From Streptomyces sp. A2-16 (GTDB lineage: Bacteria > Actinomycetota > Actinomycetes > Streptomycetales > Streptomycetaceae), in contig NZ_CP063808.1 of NCBI RefSeq assembly GCF_018128905.1, positions 6,882,001 to 6,946,000 on the forward strand: a DNA stretch of 64,000 nucleotides. The letters run 5' to 3'. Positions 1 to 8,839 of this stretch are shown piece after piece. The stretch's first letter is position 1; the number at the start of each line of letters is the position of its first letter. The notes beneath the pieces were generated by a model. The model saw only the letters and a program-made list of their open reading frames with translations, made no database searches and was not told where the DNA came from. The translations under genes and the position numbers were made by a program.

Positions 1-1888
1 AGAGGGCCATCAGCTTCTGCAGCGGGTCGTAGCCCTCGGCGCGGCGGTCGTGGATGAGGTCCAGGGCGGTCTGGACCTCCTCCTCGGTGAAGCGGGCGAT
101 GGGCAGGATCTTCGACGCGTGCACGATCGCCGAGTCCAGGCCCGCCTTCACGCACTCGTCGAGGAAGACCGAGTTGAGCAGGACACGGGCGGCCGGGTTG
201 AGGCCGAAGGAGATGTTGGACAGGCCCAGCGTGGTCTGGACGTCCGGGTGGCGGCGCTTGAGTTCGCGGATCGCCTCGATGGTGGCGATGCCGTCCTTGC
301 GGGACTCCTCCTGACCGGTGCAGATGGTGAAGGTCAGGGTGTCGATGAGGATGTCCGACTCGTGGATGCCCCAGTTGCCGGTCAGGTCGTCGATGAGCCG
401 CTCGGCGATCTCGACCTTCTTCTCGGGGGTGCGGGCCTGGCCCTCCTCGTCGATGGTCAGCGCGATCAGCGCGGCGCCGTGCTCCTGGGCGAGCTTGGTG
501 ACCTTCGCGAAGCGGGACTCGGGGCCGTCGCCGTCCTCGTAGTTGACGGAGTTGATGACCGCGCGGCCGCCGAGCTTCTCCAGACCGGCCTGGATGACGG
601 GGACCTCGGTGGAGTCGAGGACGATCGGCAGGGTGGAGGCGGTGGCGAAGCGGCCGGCCAGCTCCTTCATGTCCGCCACTCCGTCGCGGCCGACGTAGTC
701 CACGCAGAGGTCCAGCATGTGGGCGCCCTCGCGGATCTGCTCGCGGGCCATCTCCACACAGTCGTCCCAGCGGGCCTCCAGCATGGCCTCGCGGAACTTC
801 TTGGAGCCGTTGGCGTTGGTGCGCTCGCCGATGGCCAGGTAGGAGGTGTCCTGGCGGAACGGGACCGTCTGGTAGAGGGACGCGGCGCCGGGCTCGGGCT
901 GCGGGTTGCGCTCGGAGGGCGTGAGCTCGCGGACGCGCTCGACGACCTGGCGCAGGTGCTCGGGGGTGGTGCCGCAGCAGCCGCCGATCAGGGAGAGGCC
1001 GTAGTCGCGGACGAAGTTCTCCTGGGCGTCGGCCAGGCCCTCCGGGTCGAGCGGGAAGTGCGCGCCGTCCTTCGTGAGGATCGGCAGGCCCGCGTTCGGC
1101 ATGCACAGCAGCGGGATGCGGGAGTGCCGGGCGAGATAGCGCAGGTGCTCGCTCATCTCGGCCGGGCCGGTCGAGCAGTTCAGGCCGATCATGTCGATGC
1201 CGAGCGGCTCCAGCGCGGTCAGCGCTGCGCCGATCTCGGAGCCGAGCAGCATCGTGCCGGTGGTCTCGAACGCCATCGAGACCACCAGCGGCACGTCGGC
1301 GCCGGTCGCCTCGAGCGCGCGACGCGCCCCGAGCACCGAGGCCTTCGTCTGGAGCAGGTCCTGGGTGGTCTCGACGATCAGGGCGTCGGCGCCGCCCGCG
1401 AGCAGGCCCTCGACGTTGGCCTGGTAGCCGTCGCGGATCGTGGCGTAGTCGATGTGGCCGAGGGTGGGCAGCTTGGTGCCGGGGCCGACGGAGCCCAGGA
1501 CCCAGCGCTGGCGGCCGTCGCGGGCGGTGTGCTCGTCGGCCGCCTCACGGGCGATCCGGGCACCCGCCTCGGACAGTTCGTGCACGCGGTCGGCGATGTC
1601 GTACTCCGACGCGGCCGTGTGATTGGACCCGAAGGTGTTGGTCTCGACGCAGTCGACGCCCACCTCGAAGTACGCGTCGTGGACGGAGCGGACGATGTCC
1701 GGGCGGGTCACGTTGAGGATCTCGTTGCAACCCTCGAGGTTCTCGAAGTCCTCCAGGGTGGGGTCCTGGGCCTGCAGCATGGTGCCCATCGCTCCGTCGG
1801 CGACCACCACTCTGGTGGCGAGCGCCTCGCGGAGCGCGGACACACGGGTCCGGCTGTCGGCGGAAGGGGTCAGTGGCGACGAGGCCAT
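1..1888 (-). CDS. metH: Cobalamin-dependent methionine synthase (5' part; cut by window edge)
   Basis: Transfers a methyl group from methyl-tetrahydrofolate to homocysteine in the cytoplasm. The reverse strand opens with MASSPLTPSADSRTRV and gives about 629 residues before the window ends; the family is usually near 1,170. The N-terminal homocysteine-binding domain is visible with DGAMGTML near residue 33 and the zinc-ligand motif GGCCGTTPEH near residue 300. The pterin-binding domain follows (GERTNANGSKKF, then LCVDYVGRDG). The B12-binding and reactivation domains lie outside the window. The ATG at 1886-1888 is preceded by GAGGGAG at good spacing. It is divergent from gylR across 285 bp. I looked for a cobalamin or SAH riboswitch in that gap and did not recognise one. 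Confidence 0.96.
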   Translation of the reverse strand, partial: MASSPLTPSADSRTRVSALREALATRVVVADGAMGTMLQAQDPTLEDFENLEGCNEILNVTRPDIVRSVHDAYFEVGVDCVETNTFGSNHTAASEYDIADRVHELSEAGARIAREAADEHTARDGRQRWVLGSVGPGTKLPTLGHIDYATIRDGYQANVEGLLAGGADALIVETTQDLLQTKASVLGARRALEATGADVPLVVSMAFETTGTMLLGSEIGAALTALEPLGIDMIGLNCSTGPAEMSEHLRYLARHSRIPLLCMPNAGLPILTKDGAHFPLDPEGLADAQENFVRDYGLSLIGGCCGTTPEHLRQVVERVRELTPSERNPQPEPGAASLYQTVPFRQDTSYLAIGERTNANGSKKFREAMLEARWDDCVEMAREQIREGAHMLDLCVDYVGRDGVADMKELAGRFATASTLPIVLDSTEVPVIQAGLEKLGGRAVINSVNYEDGDGPESRFAKVTKLAQEHGAALIALTIDEEGQARTPEKKVEIAERLIDDLTGNWGIHESDILIDTLTFTICTGQEESRKDGIATIEAIRELKRRHPDVQTTLGLSNISFGLNPAARVLLNSVFLDECVKAGLDSAIVHASKILPIARFTEEEVQTALDLIHDRRAEGYDPLQKLMAL

Positions 1889-2057
1889 GAAAGGGCTCCC
1901 TCAGTTGCGACGGCTGTCGGCTTCATGGCGCCCGTGAGTCGTCCCACGCCGGGCGCACCACGCCAGGGTAGCCGGGTCCCCGCGAGGATGGTCGGCACGT
2001 CCACGGGACGGACGAGGATGGCGGCCAGGTCACCCGCGGGATACGAGTGACACAACA

Positions 2058-2118
2058 GATGCCGACCGACCATTAGCGGGAGGTCGGCATCGACCGGTAG
2101 TGTTCGGCATTGCCGAAC
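2058..2118. promoter_or_regulatory. Candidate GylR operator pair in the metH-gylR intergenic region
   Basis: TGTTCGGCATTGCCGAACA (2100-2118) is a perfect palindrome with 9-bp arms around one base. Just upstream, GGTCGGCATCGACC (2082-2095) is a 14-bp palindrome with the same TCGGCATYG core, and GATGCCGACC at 2058-2067 pairs with GGTCGGCATC at 2082-2091. The same core recurs before glpF at 3122-3140. IclR-family regulators such as GylR commonly bind such sites and autoregulate. That GylR binds here is an inference from position and repetition. Confidence 0.7.
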
Positions 2119-2173
2119 AGTGGCAGCGACGCCGTAACACTCGGCTGTCGATGGGGACGGAGGCAGGACGGCG

Positions 2174-2947
2174 ATGGCACGGAACATCCAGTCGCTCGAA
2201 CGGGCGGCCGCGATGCTGCGGCTCCTCGCGGGCGGCGAGCGGAGACTCGGCCTGTCGGACATCGCCTCGTCCCTGGGCCTCGCCAAGGGCACCGCGCACG
2301 GCATTCTGCGCACCCTCCAGCAGGAGGGGTTCGTGGAGCAGGACGATGCCTCGGGGCGGTACCAGCTGGGCGCCGAGCTGCTGCGCCTGGGCACCACCTA
2401 TCTGGACGTGCACGAGCTGCGCGCGCGTGCGCTCGTGTGGACCGACGACCTGGCCCGCTCCAGCGGCGAGAGCGTCCATCTGGGGGTGCTGCACCAGCAG
2501 GGCGTGCTGATCGTGCACCACGTCTTCCGGCCCGACGACAGCCGACAGGTGCTGGAGATCGGGGCCATGCAGCCCCTGCACTCCACGGCCCTGGGCAAGG
2601 TGCTGTCGGCGTACGACCCGGTGGCGCACAGCGAGGCCCTGGAGGCCGACCGCAAGGCCTTCACCGAGCGGACCGTGTGCGATCTGGCGGACTTCGAGGG
2701 AATCCTCGACATCACGCGCGCGCGCGGGTACGCGGCGGACGTCGAGGAGACCTGGGAAGGCGTGGCGTCCATCGCCGCGCCCATCCACGACCGGCGGCGG
2801 ATGCCGGTCGGCGCGGTCGGCATCACGGGCGCGGTGGAGCGGCTGTGCCGGCCCGACGAGGACGGGGCGCTGCGCCCCGAGCTGATCGCGGCGGTGCGGG
2901 ACTGCGCCCGCGCGGTCTCGCGGGACCTGGGCGCCGGGCGGTTCTGA
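2174..2947 (+). CDS. gylR: IclR-family regulator of the glycerol operon, GylR
   Basis: A 257-residue IclR-family transcription factor. The N-terminal winged helix-turn-helix spans about residues 1-65 (IQSLERAAAMLRLL, then GLSDIASSLGLAKGTAHGIL). The C-terminal IclR effector-binding domain fills the rest, with the conserved PLHSTALGKVL segment near residue 137. In Streptomyces GylR represses the glycerol operon and its own gene, and glycerol-3-phosphate is the expected inducer. It lies immediately upstream of glpF-glpK-glpD in the same direction, as in S. coelicolor. The ATG is preceded by CGGAGG about 10 bases upstream. Two candidate operators precede it and a terminator hairpin follows, so it can be a separate transcript from glpFKD. 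Confidence 0.93.
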   Translation: MARNIQSLERAAAMLRLLAGGERRLGLSDIASSLGLAKGTAHGILRTLQQEGFVEQDDASGRYQLGAELLRLGTTYLDVHELRARALVWTDDLARSSGESVHLGVLHQQGVLIVHHVFRPDDSRQVLEIGAMQPLHSTALGKVLSAYDPVAHSEALEADRKAFTERTVCDLADFEGILDITRARGYAADVEETWEGVASIAAPIHDRRRMPVGAVGITGAVERLCRPDEDGALRPELIAAVRDCARAVSRDLGAGRF

Positions 2948-2959
2948 GAAGCGTGAGAA

Positions 2960-2990
2960 AGGGCCGGTACGTCGGTGACGTACCGGCCCT
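2960..2990 (+). terminator. Terminator hairpin after gylR
   Basis: Perfect 14-bp stem AGGGCCGGTACGTC / GACGTACCGGCCCT with a 3-base loop, starting 12 bases after the gylR stop. There is no strong T-tract, as is usual for Streptomyces. Confidence 0.75.
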
Positions 2991-3082
2991 CGGTCGTACT
3001 CTGACACAACCGTACAAATCACCAAAACAAGATCCTTGACTCACAGTCATCAATAACGATCGTGTTTTCGAGTACAGAACCC

Positions 3083-3140
3083 TTGACGTGCGCGTAACCC
3101 CGGAGCAAGACTCCCGTCCATCGGTCGGCATTGTCGAACA
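3083..3140 (+). promoter_or_regulatory. glpF promoter with overlapping GylR-like operator (within gap 2948-3267)
   Basis: TTGACG (3083-3088), an 18-base spacer and AAGACT (3107-3112) form a plausible vegetative promoter. The expected start site would be near 3119. Directly after it, CGGTCGGCATTGTCGAACA (3122-3140) matches the palindrome in front of gylR at most positions, a layout that fits repression. A second TTGACT at 3036-3041 may belong to another promoter, but I see no matching -10. The remainder of the 320-base gap holds only the gylR terminator and the long glpF leader. Confidence 0.6.
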
Positions 3141-3267
3141 CCTACCGGCAATACGCGCTAGAGTGTGACAACGCCAAGGGCCGGCATCGCTCTCACCCCG
3201 AGAGCAGCTCGAACCTCCGGAGGGACCCGGGGTTCGGTCCCCTGGACGAAGGACAAAGGAGTCGCGG

Positions 3268-4068
3268 GTGTCCAGCTCCGACATCTTCATCGGCGAGACC
3301 ATCGGTACCGCCATACTCATCCTGCTCGGCGGAGGCGTGTGCGCCGCCGTCACGCTGAAGGCCTCCAAGGCCCGCAACGCCGGCTGGCTCGCCATCACCT
3401 TCGGGTGGGGTTTCGCCGTTCTGACGGCCGTCTACACCTCGGCGCCGCTCTCCGGCGCCCACCTCAACCCGGCCGTCACGCTCGCGCTCGCGCTCAAGAA
3501 GGACGGCATCCCGTGGAGTGACGTCCCGGTCTACTGGGGCGGTCAGCTGCTCGGCGCCATGATCGGTGCGGCACTGGTCTGGGTGGCCTACTACGGCCAG
3601 TTCCACGCGCACCTCACCGACAAGGAGATCGTCGGCGCGCCGGGTGCGCAGGCCACGACCGCCAAGGCCGTCGAGGCGCAGGAGAAGGGCGCCGGCCCGG
3701 TGCTGGGCATCTTCTCCACCGGCCCCGAGGTCCGCGTGGCCTGGCAGAACGTCGCCACCGAGGTCATCGGCACCATCGTGCTGGTCCTGGCCGTGCTCAC
3801 GCAGGGTCTCAACGGCGACGGCAAGGGCCTGGGCACCCTGGGCGCCCTGATCACCGCCCTCGTGGTCGTCTCCATCGGTCTGTCCCTCGGTGGCCCGACC
3901 GGCTACGCGATCAACCCGGCCCGTGACCTCGGTCCGCGCATCGTGCACGCCCTCCTGCCCCTGCCCAACAAGGGCGGCTCCGACTGGAGCTACGCCTGGG
4001 TCCCGATCGCCGGTCCCCTGATCGGCGGCGCGATCGCCGCGGGCATCTACAACATCGCTTTCGCTTAG
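3268..4068 (+). CDS. glpF: Glycerol uptake facilitator (aquaglyceroporin)
   Basis: A 266-residue MIP-family channel that lets glycerol diffuse across the cytoplasmic membrane. Both half-helix NPA motifs are present: SGAHLNPAVTLAL near residue 69 and GYAINPARDLGPR near residue 213. The Asp after the second NPAR is typical of glycerol-conducting members. About six transmembrane segments can be read. The GTG start is preceded by AAAGGAG. It is the first gene of the glpF-glpK-glpD operon and lies behind a GylR-type operator, so glycerol induction is expected. Confidence 0.95.
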   Translation: MSSSDIFIGETIGTAILILLGGGVCAAVTLKASKARNAGWLAITFGWGFAVLTAVYTSAPLSGAHLNPAVTLALALKKDGIPWSDVPVYWGGQLLGAMIGAALVWVAYYGQFHAHLTDKEIVGAPGAQATTAKAVEAQEKGAGPVLGIFSTGPEVRVAWQNVATEVIGTIVLVLAVLTQGLNGDGKGLGTLGALITALVVVSIGLSLGGPTGYAINPARDLGPRIVHALLPLPNKGGSDWSYAWVPIAGPLIGGAIAAGIYNIAFA

Positions 4069-4151
4069 AACATCTGAAGCAGTCACAGCGCAGCACGCGC
4101 AGAGCGCAGCAGTCGTAGACCGTCCTCACTCACGGAACCCAGGAGCACACA

Positions 4152-5690
4152 GTGACCGACGCCCACACCGCCGGCCCCTTCATCGCCGCCATCGACCAGG
4201 GCACCACCTCCAGCCGCTGCATCGTCTTCGACAAGGACGGCCGTATCGTCTCGGTCGACCAGAAGGAGCACGAGCAGATCTTCCCGAAGCCGGGCTGGGT
4301 CGAGCACAACGCCAACGAGATCTGGACCAACGTCCAGGAGGTCGTCGCCGGAGCCATCCAGAAGGCCGGCATCACCCGCGACGACATCAAGGCCATCGGC
4401 ATCACCAACCAGCGCGAGACCACTCTCCTCTGGGACAAGAACACCGGTGAGCCCGTCCACAACGCCATCGTCTGGCAGGACACCCGCACCGACGCCCTCT
4501 GCAGGGAGCTCGGCCGCAACGTCGGCCAGGACCGCTTCCGCCGCGAGACCGGCCTGCCGCTGGCCTCCTACTTCGCCGGCCCGAAGGCCCGCTGGCTGCT
4601 CGACAACGTCGAGGGTCTGCGTGAGCGCGCCGAGCGCGGCGACATCCTCTTCGGCACCATGGACACCTGGGTCATCTGGAACCTGACCGGTGGTGTCGAC
4701 GGCGGCAAGCACTACACCGACGTCACCAACGCCTCCCGCACCATGCTGATGAACCTCCACACGCTGGAGTGGGACGAGAAGATCGCCGAATCCATCGGCG
4801 TGCCGCTGGCGATGCTCCCCGAGATCCGCTCCTCGGCCGAGGTCTACGGCGAGGTCGCCGGCGGCAAGCTGGGCGACCTGCTCGGCGGCATCCCGGTCGC
4901 CTCGGCGCTCGGTGACCAGCAGGCGGCCCTGTTCGGCCAGACGTGTTTCGCCGAGGGCGAGGCCAAGTCGACGTACGGCACCGGCACCTTCATGCTGCTG
5001 AACACCGGCGAGAAGATCATCAACTCGTACTCCGGCCTGCTGACCACCGTCGGCTACCGCATCGGTGACCAGAAGCCGGTCTACGCCCTCGAGGGCTCCA
5101 TCGCCGTCACCGGTTCGCTGGTGCAGTGGATGCGCGACCAGATGGGCCTGATCTCCACCGCCGCCGAGATCGAGACGCTCGCGCTCTCCGTCGAGGACAA
5201 CGGCGGCGCGTACTTCGTGCCGGCCTTCTCCGGCCTGTTCGCCCCGTACTGGCGCTCCGACGCCCGCGGTGTGATCGCCGGTCTGACCCGGTACGTCACC
5301 AAGGCGCACCTGGCGCGTGCCGTCCTGGAGGCCACCGCCTGGCAGACCCGTGAGATCACGGACGCCATGACCAAGGACTCGGGCGTCGAGCTCGCGGCCC
5401 TCAAGGTCGACGGCGGCATGACCTCCAACAACCTGCTGATGCAGACCCTCTCGGACTTCCTGGACGCCCCCGTGGTCCGTCCGATGGTCGCCGAGACGAC
5501 CTGCCTCGGTGCCGCCTACGCCGCCGGTCTCGCCGTCGGCTTCTGGACCAGCACCGACGACCTGCGCGCCAACTGGCGCCGGGCCGCCGAGTGGACCCCC
5601 CGCATGGACGCGGAGACCCGCGACCGTGAGTACAAGAGCTGGCTCAAGGCCGTCGAGCGGACCATGGGCTGGCTCGAGGACGAGAGCTGA
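4152..5690 (+). CDS. glpK: Glycerol kinase
   Basis: A 512-residue FGGY-family kinase that phosphorylates glycerol to glycerol-3-phosphate, trapping what GlpF admits. The N-terminal phosphate-binding motif AAIDQGTTSSRCIVF sits near residue 13. Further family motifs are SALGDQQAALFGQ near residue 251 and KSTYGTGTFML near residue 273. Length is normal for the family (about 500). The GTG start follows CAGGAGCACACA. It lies 83 bp after glpF and 41 bp before glpD. Equivalent to gylA of S. coelicolor. Confidence 0.97.
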   Translation: MTDAHTAGPFIAAIDQGTTSSRCIVFDKDGRIVSVDQKEHEQIFPKPGWVEHNANEIWTNVQEVVAGAIQKAGITRDDIKAIGITNQRETTLLWDKNTGEPVHNAIVWQDTRTDALCRELGRNVGQDRFRRETGLPLASYFAGPKARWLLDNVEGLRERAERGDILFGTMDTWVIWNLTGGVDGGKHYTDVTNASRTMLMNLHTLEWDEKIAESIGVPLAMLPEIRSSAEVYGEVAGGKLGDLLGGIPVASALGDQQAALFGQTCFAEGEAKSTYGTGTFMLLNTGEKIINSYSGLLTTVGYRIGDQKPVYALEGSIAVTGSLVQWMRDQMGLISTAAEIETLALSVEDNGGAYFVPAFSGLFAPYWRSDARGVIAGLTRYVTKAHLARAVLEATAWQTREITDAMTKDSGVELAALKVDGGMTSNNLLMQTLSDFLDAPVVRPMVAETTCLGAAYAAGLAVGFWTSTDDLRANWRRAAEWTPRMDAETRDREYKSWLKAVERTMGWLEDES

Positions 5691-5731
5691 GACACCCCCT
5701 CAACAGCTCTGATGAGGAGTAAGAACCCCAC

Positions 5732-7348
5732 ATGACCAGTCAGTCCACCCTGCAGTCCGTGCCTGCCCTCGGTACGCGCCCGGCCTCCGGCTCCCACCCG
5801 AGCCGCGCCGAGACCCGGGAGCAGCTCTCCAAGGCGTCGTACGACCTTCTCGTGATCGGCGGCGGCATCCTGGGCATCTCCACCGCCTGGCACGCCGCGC
5901 AGTCCGGCCTCAGGGTGGCCCTGGTCGACGCCGGCGACTTCGCCGGCGCCACCTCCTCCGCCTCCTCCAAGCTGCTCCACGGCGGTCTGCGCTATCTGCA
6001 GACCGGCGCGGTGAAGCTGGTGGCGGAGAACCACTTCGAGCGCCGTGCGGTCTCCCGCCAGGTGGCCCCCCACCTGGCGAACCCGCTCACCTTCTACCTC
6101 CCCGTGTACAAGGGCGGGCCGCACGGCGCCGCGAAGCTCGGGGCGGGCGTCTTCGCCTACTCCGCGCTCTCGGCGTTCGGTGACGGCGTCGGTCACCTCC
6201 TGTCCCCCGCGAAGGCGGCGCAGGACGTGCCCGAGCTGCGCACCGAGAACCTCAAGGCCGTGGCCGTGTACGGCGACGACCAGATGAACGACGCGCGCAT
6301 GGCGCTGATGACGGTCCGTGCGGCCGTCGAGGCGGGCGCGGTCGTGCTGAACCACGCCGAGGTGACCGGGCTGCGGTTCACCCAGGGCCGGGTGACCGGC
6401 GCGGACCTGCGCGACCGGCAGTCCGGCGACGAGTTCGGCGTCAACGCCCGGCTCGTGCTGAACGCGACCGGCCCGTGGGTGGACCACCTGCGCCGGATGG
6501 AGGACCCGAACGCGGCCCCCTCGATCCGTCTCTCCAAGGGCGCGCACCTGGTCCTGAAGCGGACCTCGCCGTGGAAGGCCGCGCTGGCCACCCCGATCGA
6601 CAAGTACCGCATCACCTTCGCCCTGCCGTGGGAGGACATGCTGCTGCTCGGCACCACGGACGAGGAGTTCGAGGGCGACCCGGCGGACGTCGCGGTCACG
6701 GAGAAGGACACGGCCCAGATACTCGACGAGGCCGCGTTCTCCGTCCGCGACCAGCAGCTCTCCCGTGACCTGATCACCTACTCGTTCGCGGGACTCCGGG
6801 TGCTGCCGGGCGGTCCCGGTGACACCGCGAAGGCCAAGCGCGAGACCGTGGTGACGGAGGGCCGGGGCGGCATGCTGTCCGTCGCCGGCGGCAAGTGGAC
6901 GACCTTCCGCCACATCGGCCGGACGGTCATGCAGAAACTGGAGGCGCTGCCGGGCGCTCCGCTGGGCGACGACTTCGAGCCCGTCTCCGCCCTGCCGAAG
7001 AAGCTTCCGCTGCCCGGGGTCGCCAACCCGCGCGCGGTCGCGCACCGCCTGCTGGTGGACAACCCGGCGCCGGGACCGCGCATGGCCGCCGACACGGCCA
7101 GGCACCTGGCCACGCACTACGGTTCGCTGGCCTTCGACATCGCCCGGCTGGCGAACGAGAACCCGGAGCTGGGCGAGCGCGTCCACCCGGACGCCCCGGA
7201 GATCTGGGCGCAGGTCGTCTACGCCCGGGACAACGAGTGGGCCGAGACGCCGGACGACGTGCTGCGCCGCCGCACGACCCTGACCATCCGGGGTCTGGCG
7301 ACGGACGAGGTCCGCGCGAAGGTGCAGGACCTGCTCGACAAGAAGTAG
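5732..7348 (+). CDS. glpD: Glycerol-3-phosphate dehydrogenase (FAD-dependent, aerobic)
   Basis: A 538-residue flavoprotein that oxidises glycerol-3-phosphate to dihydroxyacetone phosphate and passes electrons to the respiratory chain. The FAD-binding motif LLVIGGGILGISTAW begins near residue 38, and GATSSASSKLLHGGLRYL is the diagnostic DAO-family stretch near residue 71. The C-terminal GlpD cap domain is present. A 35-40 residue polar N-terminal extension precedes the FAD domain. The ATG follows GATGAGGAG. It is the last gene of the glycerol operon and ends at a strong hairpin. Equivalent to gylB. Confidence 0.96.
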   Translation: MTSQSTLQSVPALGTRPASGSHPSRAETREQLSKASYDLLVIGGGILGISTAWHAAQSGLRVALVDAGDFAGATSSASSKLLHGGLRYLQTGAVKLVAENHFERRAVSRQVAPHLANPLTFYLPVYKGGPHGAAKLGAGVFAYSALSAFGDGVGHLLSPAKAAQDVPELRTENLKAVAVYGDDQMNDARMALMTVRAAVEAGAVVLNHAEVTGLRFTQGRVTGADLRDRQSGDEFGVNARLVLNATGPWVDHLRRMEDPNAAPSIRLSKGAHLVLKRTSPWKAALATPIDKYRITFALPWEDMLLLGTTDEEFEGDPADVAVTEKDTAQILDEAAFSVRDQQLSRDLITYSFAGLRVLPGGPGDTAKAKRETVVTEGRGGMLSVAGGKWTTFRHIGRTVMQKLEALPGAPLGDDFEPVSALPKKLPLPGVANPRAVAHRLLVDNPAPGPRMAADTARHLATHYGSLAFDIARLANENPELGERVHPDAPEIWAQVVYARDNEWAETPDDVLRRRTTLTIRGLATDEVRAKVQDLLDKK

Positions 7349-7370
7349 TCCGCGCGGGACGACGGACGAC

Positions 7371-7411
7371 GCGAAGGGGACGCCTCCCGGGCTGGGGGGC
7401 GTCCCCTTCGC
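7371..7411 (+). terminator. Terminator of the glycerol operon
   Basis: Perfect 14-bp inverted repeat GCGAAGGGGACGCC / GGCGTCCCCTTCGC separated by 13 bases, starting 22 bases after the glpD stop. Confidence 0.85.
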
Positions 7412-7471
7412 CATGCACCGCACACCGAGCTCCCGACGGGAGGCTTCGACGCTCGGTCATGGGGAGCAGGC

Positions 7472-7590
7472 ATATGCGGGTCCGGCGGCGCCTGGAGTTG
7501 GTCGAGGACGCCCACCGGCGCGGGGTGCTGCGCCGGTCCGGGCGTACTTGGAGTTCCCGCATCTCAGGCTCCAGGCCCGTCTCGCGGGCC
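7472..7590 (+). pseudogene. Degraded 3' remnant of a NACHT-family NTPase gene
   Basis: This stretch translates to RRRLELVEDAHRRGVLRR, then after a one-base shift to AYLEFPHLRLQARLA. The two halves line up with the last 45 residues of the NACHT protein encoded at 16901-19354 (LMGFLADAHDRGVLRR, then GAVHQFRHVALQHRLA). Restoring one missing G after about position 7543 would join the frames. No start codon, no NTPase domain and no other part of the gene is visible nearby. I read it as the tail of a lost gene. The match is by eye; the remnant is only about 40 residues long. Confidence 0.6.
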
Positions 7591-7655
7591 GCGGCACGGA
7601 CGGCGGGACCGCCCGCGCCGTCCCGGCCTACGGCTCCCGTGTCGAGGTGCGCCGC

Positions 7656-8828
7656 TCAGAGAGCCGAGTCCACGAGGTCCCGTACAGCGTCCGGGGAGGT
7701 CAGCTCCGCGCGCCGGACGATGAGTTCACGGCCGAGCAGCAGGGCCCGCCGGGACGCCGGGACCGGGTCCGGCAGGGTCGTCAGGTCGGTCAGGTGGGCG
7801 AAGCCGATGATCCTGCGGATGATCTCCGTGCCCGCGTAGCCCAGGGACTCGGTCCAGACCCCGCGCAGGAAGCGGTCCAGGTAGGCGTCGTCGAAGAAGG
7901 TGTCCACGCGGGTCGGCCACAGGCGGCGGAACTCCGTCTCGAACGACTCCCAGGACAGCCCGAGTTGGTCCCCGTGGTCGCTCGACGTGCCCAGTGCGCG
8001 GGCCCGTTCCTCCGAGACCAGGGCGTTGGCCCAGTAGAGGCCCAGGTCGAAGCCGATGGGCCCGACGAAGGAGAACTCGGGGTCGAACACCCGCACCACG
8101 TGGGCGCCTTCGCGCTCGCCGACCATGATGCTGCCGGTGTGGAGGTCGCCGTGCAGGAGGGCCTGGGCGCCGGTCATGAACCGGTGCCTGAGGTCGGCCA
8201 CCTCCGTACGGAGCCCGGCGTCCGCGCGGAAGGCCGCCGCCAGGTCGTCCACGCCCTCGTGCCAGTGGTTGTGCTCGTGCTCGATGTACGGCTCGGAGAG
8301 CACCACGTCCTCGGTGATCTTGCACAGCTCGGGGCTCACCGATGCCGCGATCAGCGCCTTGCGTTCCGCGGACGGCATGCCGAAGTCGCTCGTGGCGAAC
8401 GAGAGTTGGGCGACCAGCTCCCCGACGCGCGCCGAGGTGCGGGGTCCGTACGACGCTCCCTCGTTGAGGAGGGTGCGCAGGACCTCCAGGTCGGACATGT
8501 CCTCCATGACGAGGGCGTGATTCTCGGGGTCGTAGCCGTGGACCGCGGGGATCTTGTCGGGGGCGACCTTGGCGATCTGCTCGTAGGCGCGGGCCTCGGC
8601 GTCGGCGCGGTCCGGGCTCATCGGCCAGGACGGGCCCGCCACCCGCACCCAGGGCAGCGCCTGCTTGACGGCGAGGGAGCGGGTGCCGTCGGCCGAGGAC
8701 GCCAGGAAGACCCGGTTCATGTTGCCGTCGGAGACCTCGCGGACCTCCGGCTCGGCCGCGCCGTCCCAGTGGCCGCGCTCGCGCAGGTACGCCGGGATGT
8801 CCTCGGTCTCCAGGATGCGGTAACCCAT
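7656..8828 (-). CDS. mtnK: S-methyl-5-thioribose kinase
   Basis: A 390-residue protein-kinase-like fold enzyme that phosphorylates 5-methylthioribose to 5-methylthioribose-1-phosphate, the entry step of methionine salvage in organisms that split MTA by nucleosidase. Visible are VREVSDGNMNRVFLA (glycine-rich ATP loop, near residue 28), the catalytic HGDLHTGSIMV near residue 224 and the metal-binding FDPEFSFVGPIGFDLG near residue 246. The start MGYRILETEDIPAYL is typical of MtnK. It lies 11 bp behind the ABC permease as the last gene of the importer operon, which suggests that imported methylthioribose is its substrate. MtnA, which uses the product, is encoded at 15025-16056. Confidence 0.92.
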   Translation of the reverse strand: MGYRILETEDIPAYLRERGHWDGAAEPEVREVSDGNMNRVFLASSADGTRSLAVKQALPWVRVAGPSWPMSPDRADAEARAYEQIAKVAPDKIPAVHGYDPENHALVMEDMSDLEVLRTLLNEGASYGPRTSARVGELVAQLSFATSDFGMPSAERKALIAASVSPELCKITEDVVLSEPYIEHEHNHWHEGVDDLAAAFRADAGLRTEVADLRHRFMTGAQALLHGDLHTGSIMVGEREGAHVVRVFDPEFSFVGPIGFDLGLYWANALVSEERARALGTSSDHGDQLGLSWESFETEFRRLWPTRVDTFFDDAYLDRFLRGVWTESLGYAGTEIIRRIIGFAHLTDLTTLPDPVPASRRALLLGRELIVRRAELTSPDAVRDLVDSAL

Positions 8829-8839
8829 CGTGAACTCCC

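Noticed and set aside
50..2050. 666-codon open frame on the plus strand
   Set aside because: It is antisense to metH; its translation is biased in the way mirror frames of high-GC genes are, and the minus-strand protein has clear family motifs.
1889..2173. Cobalamin or SAH riboswitch upstream of metH
   Set aside because: No B12-box-like sequence or SAH consensus was recognisable on the reverse strand; only the GylR-type palindromes stand out.
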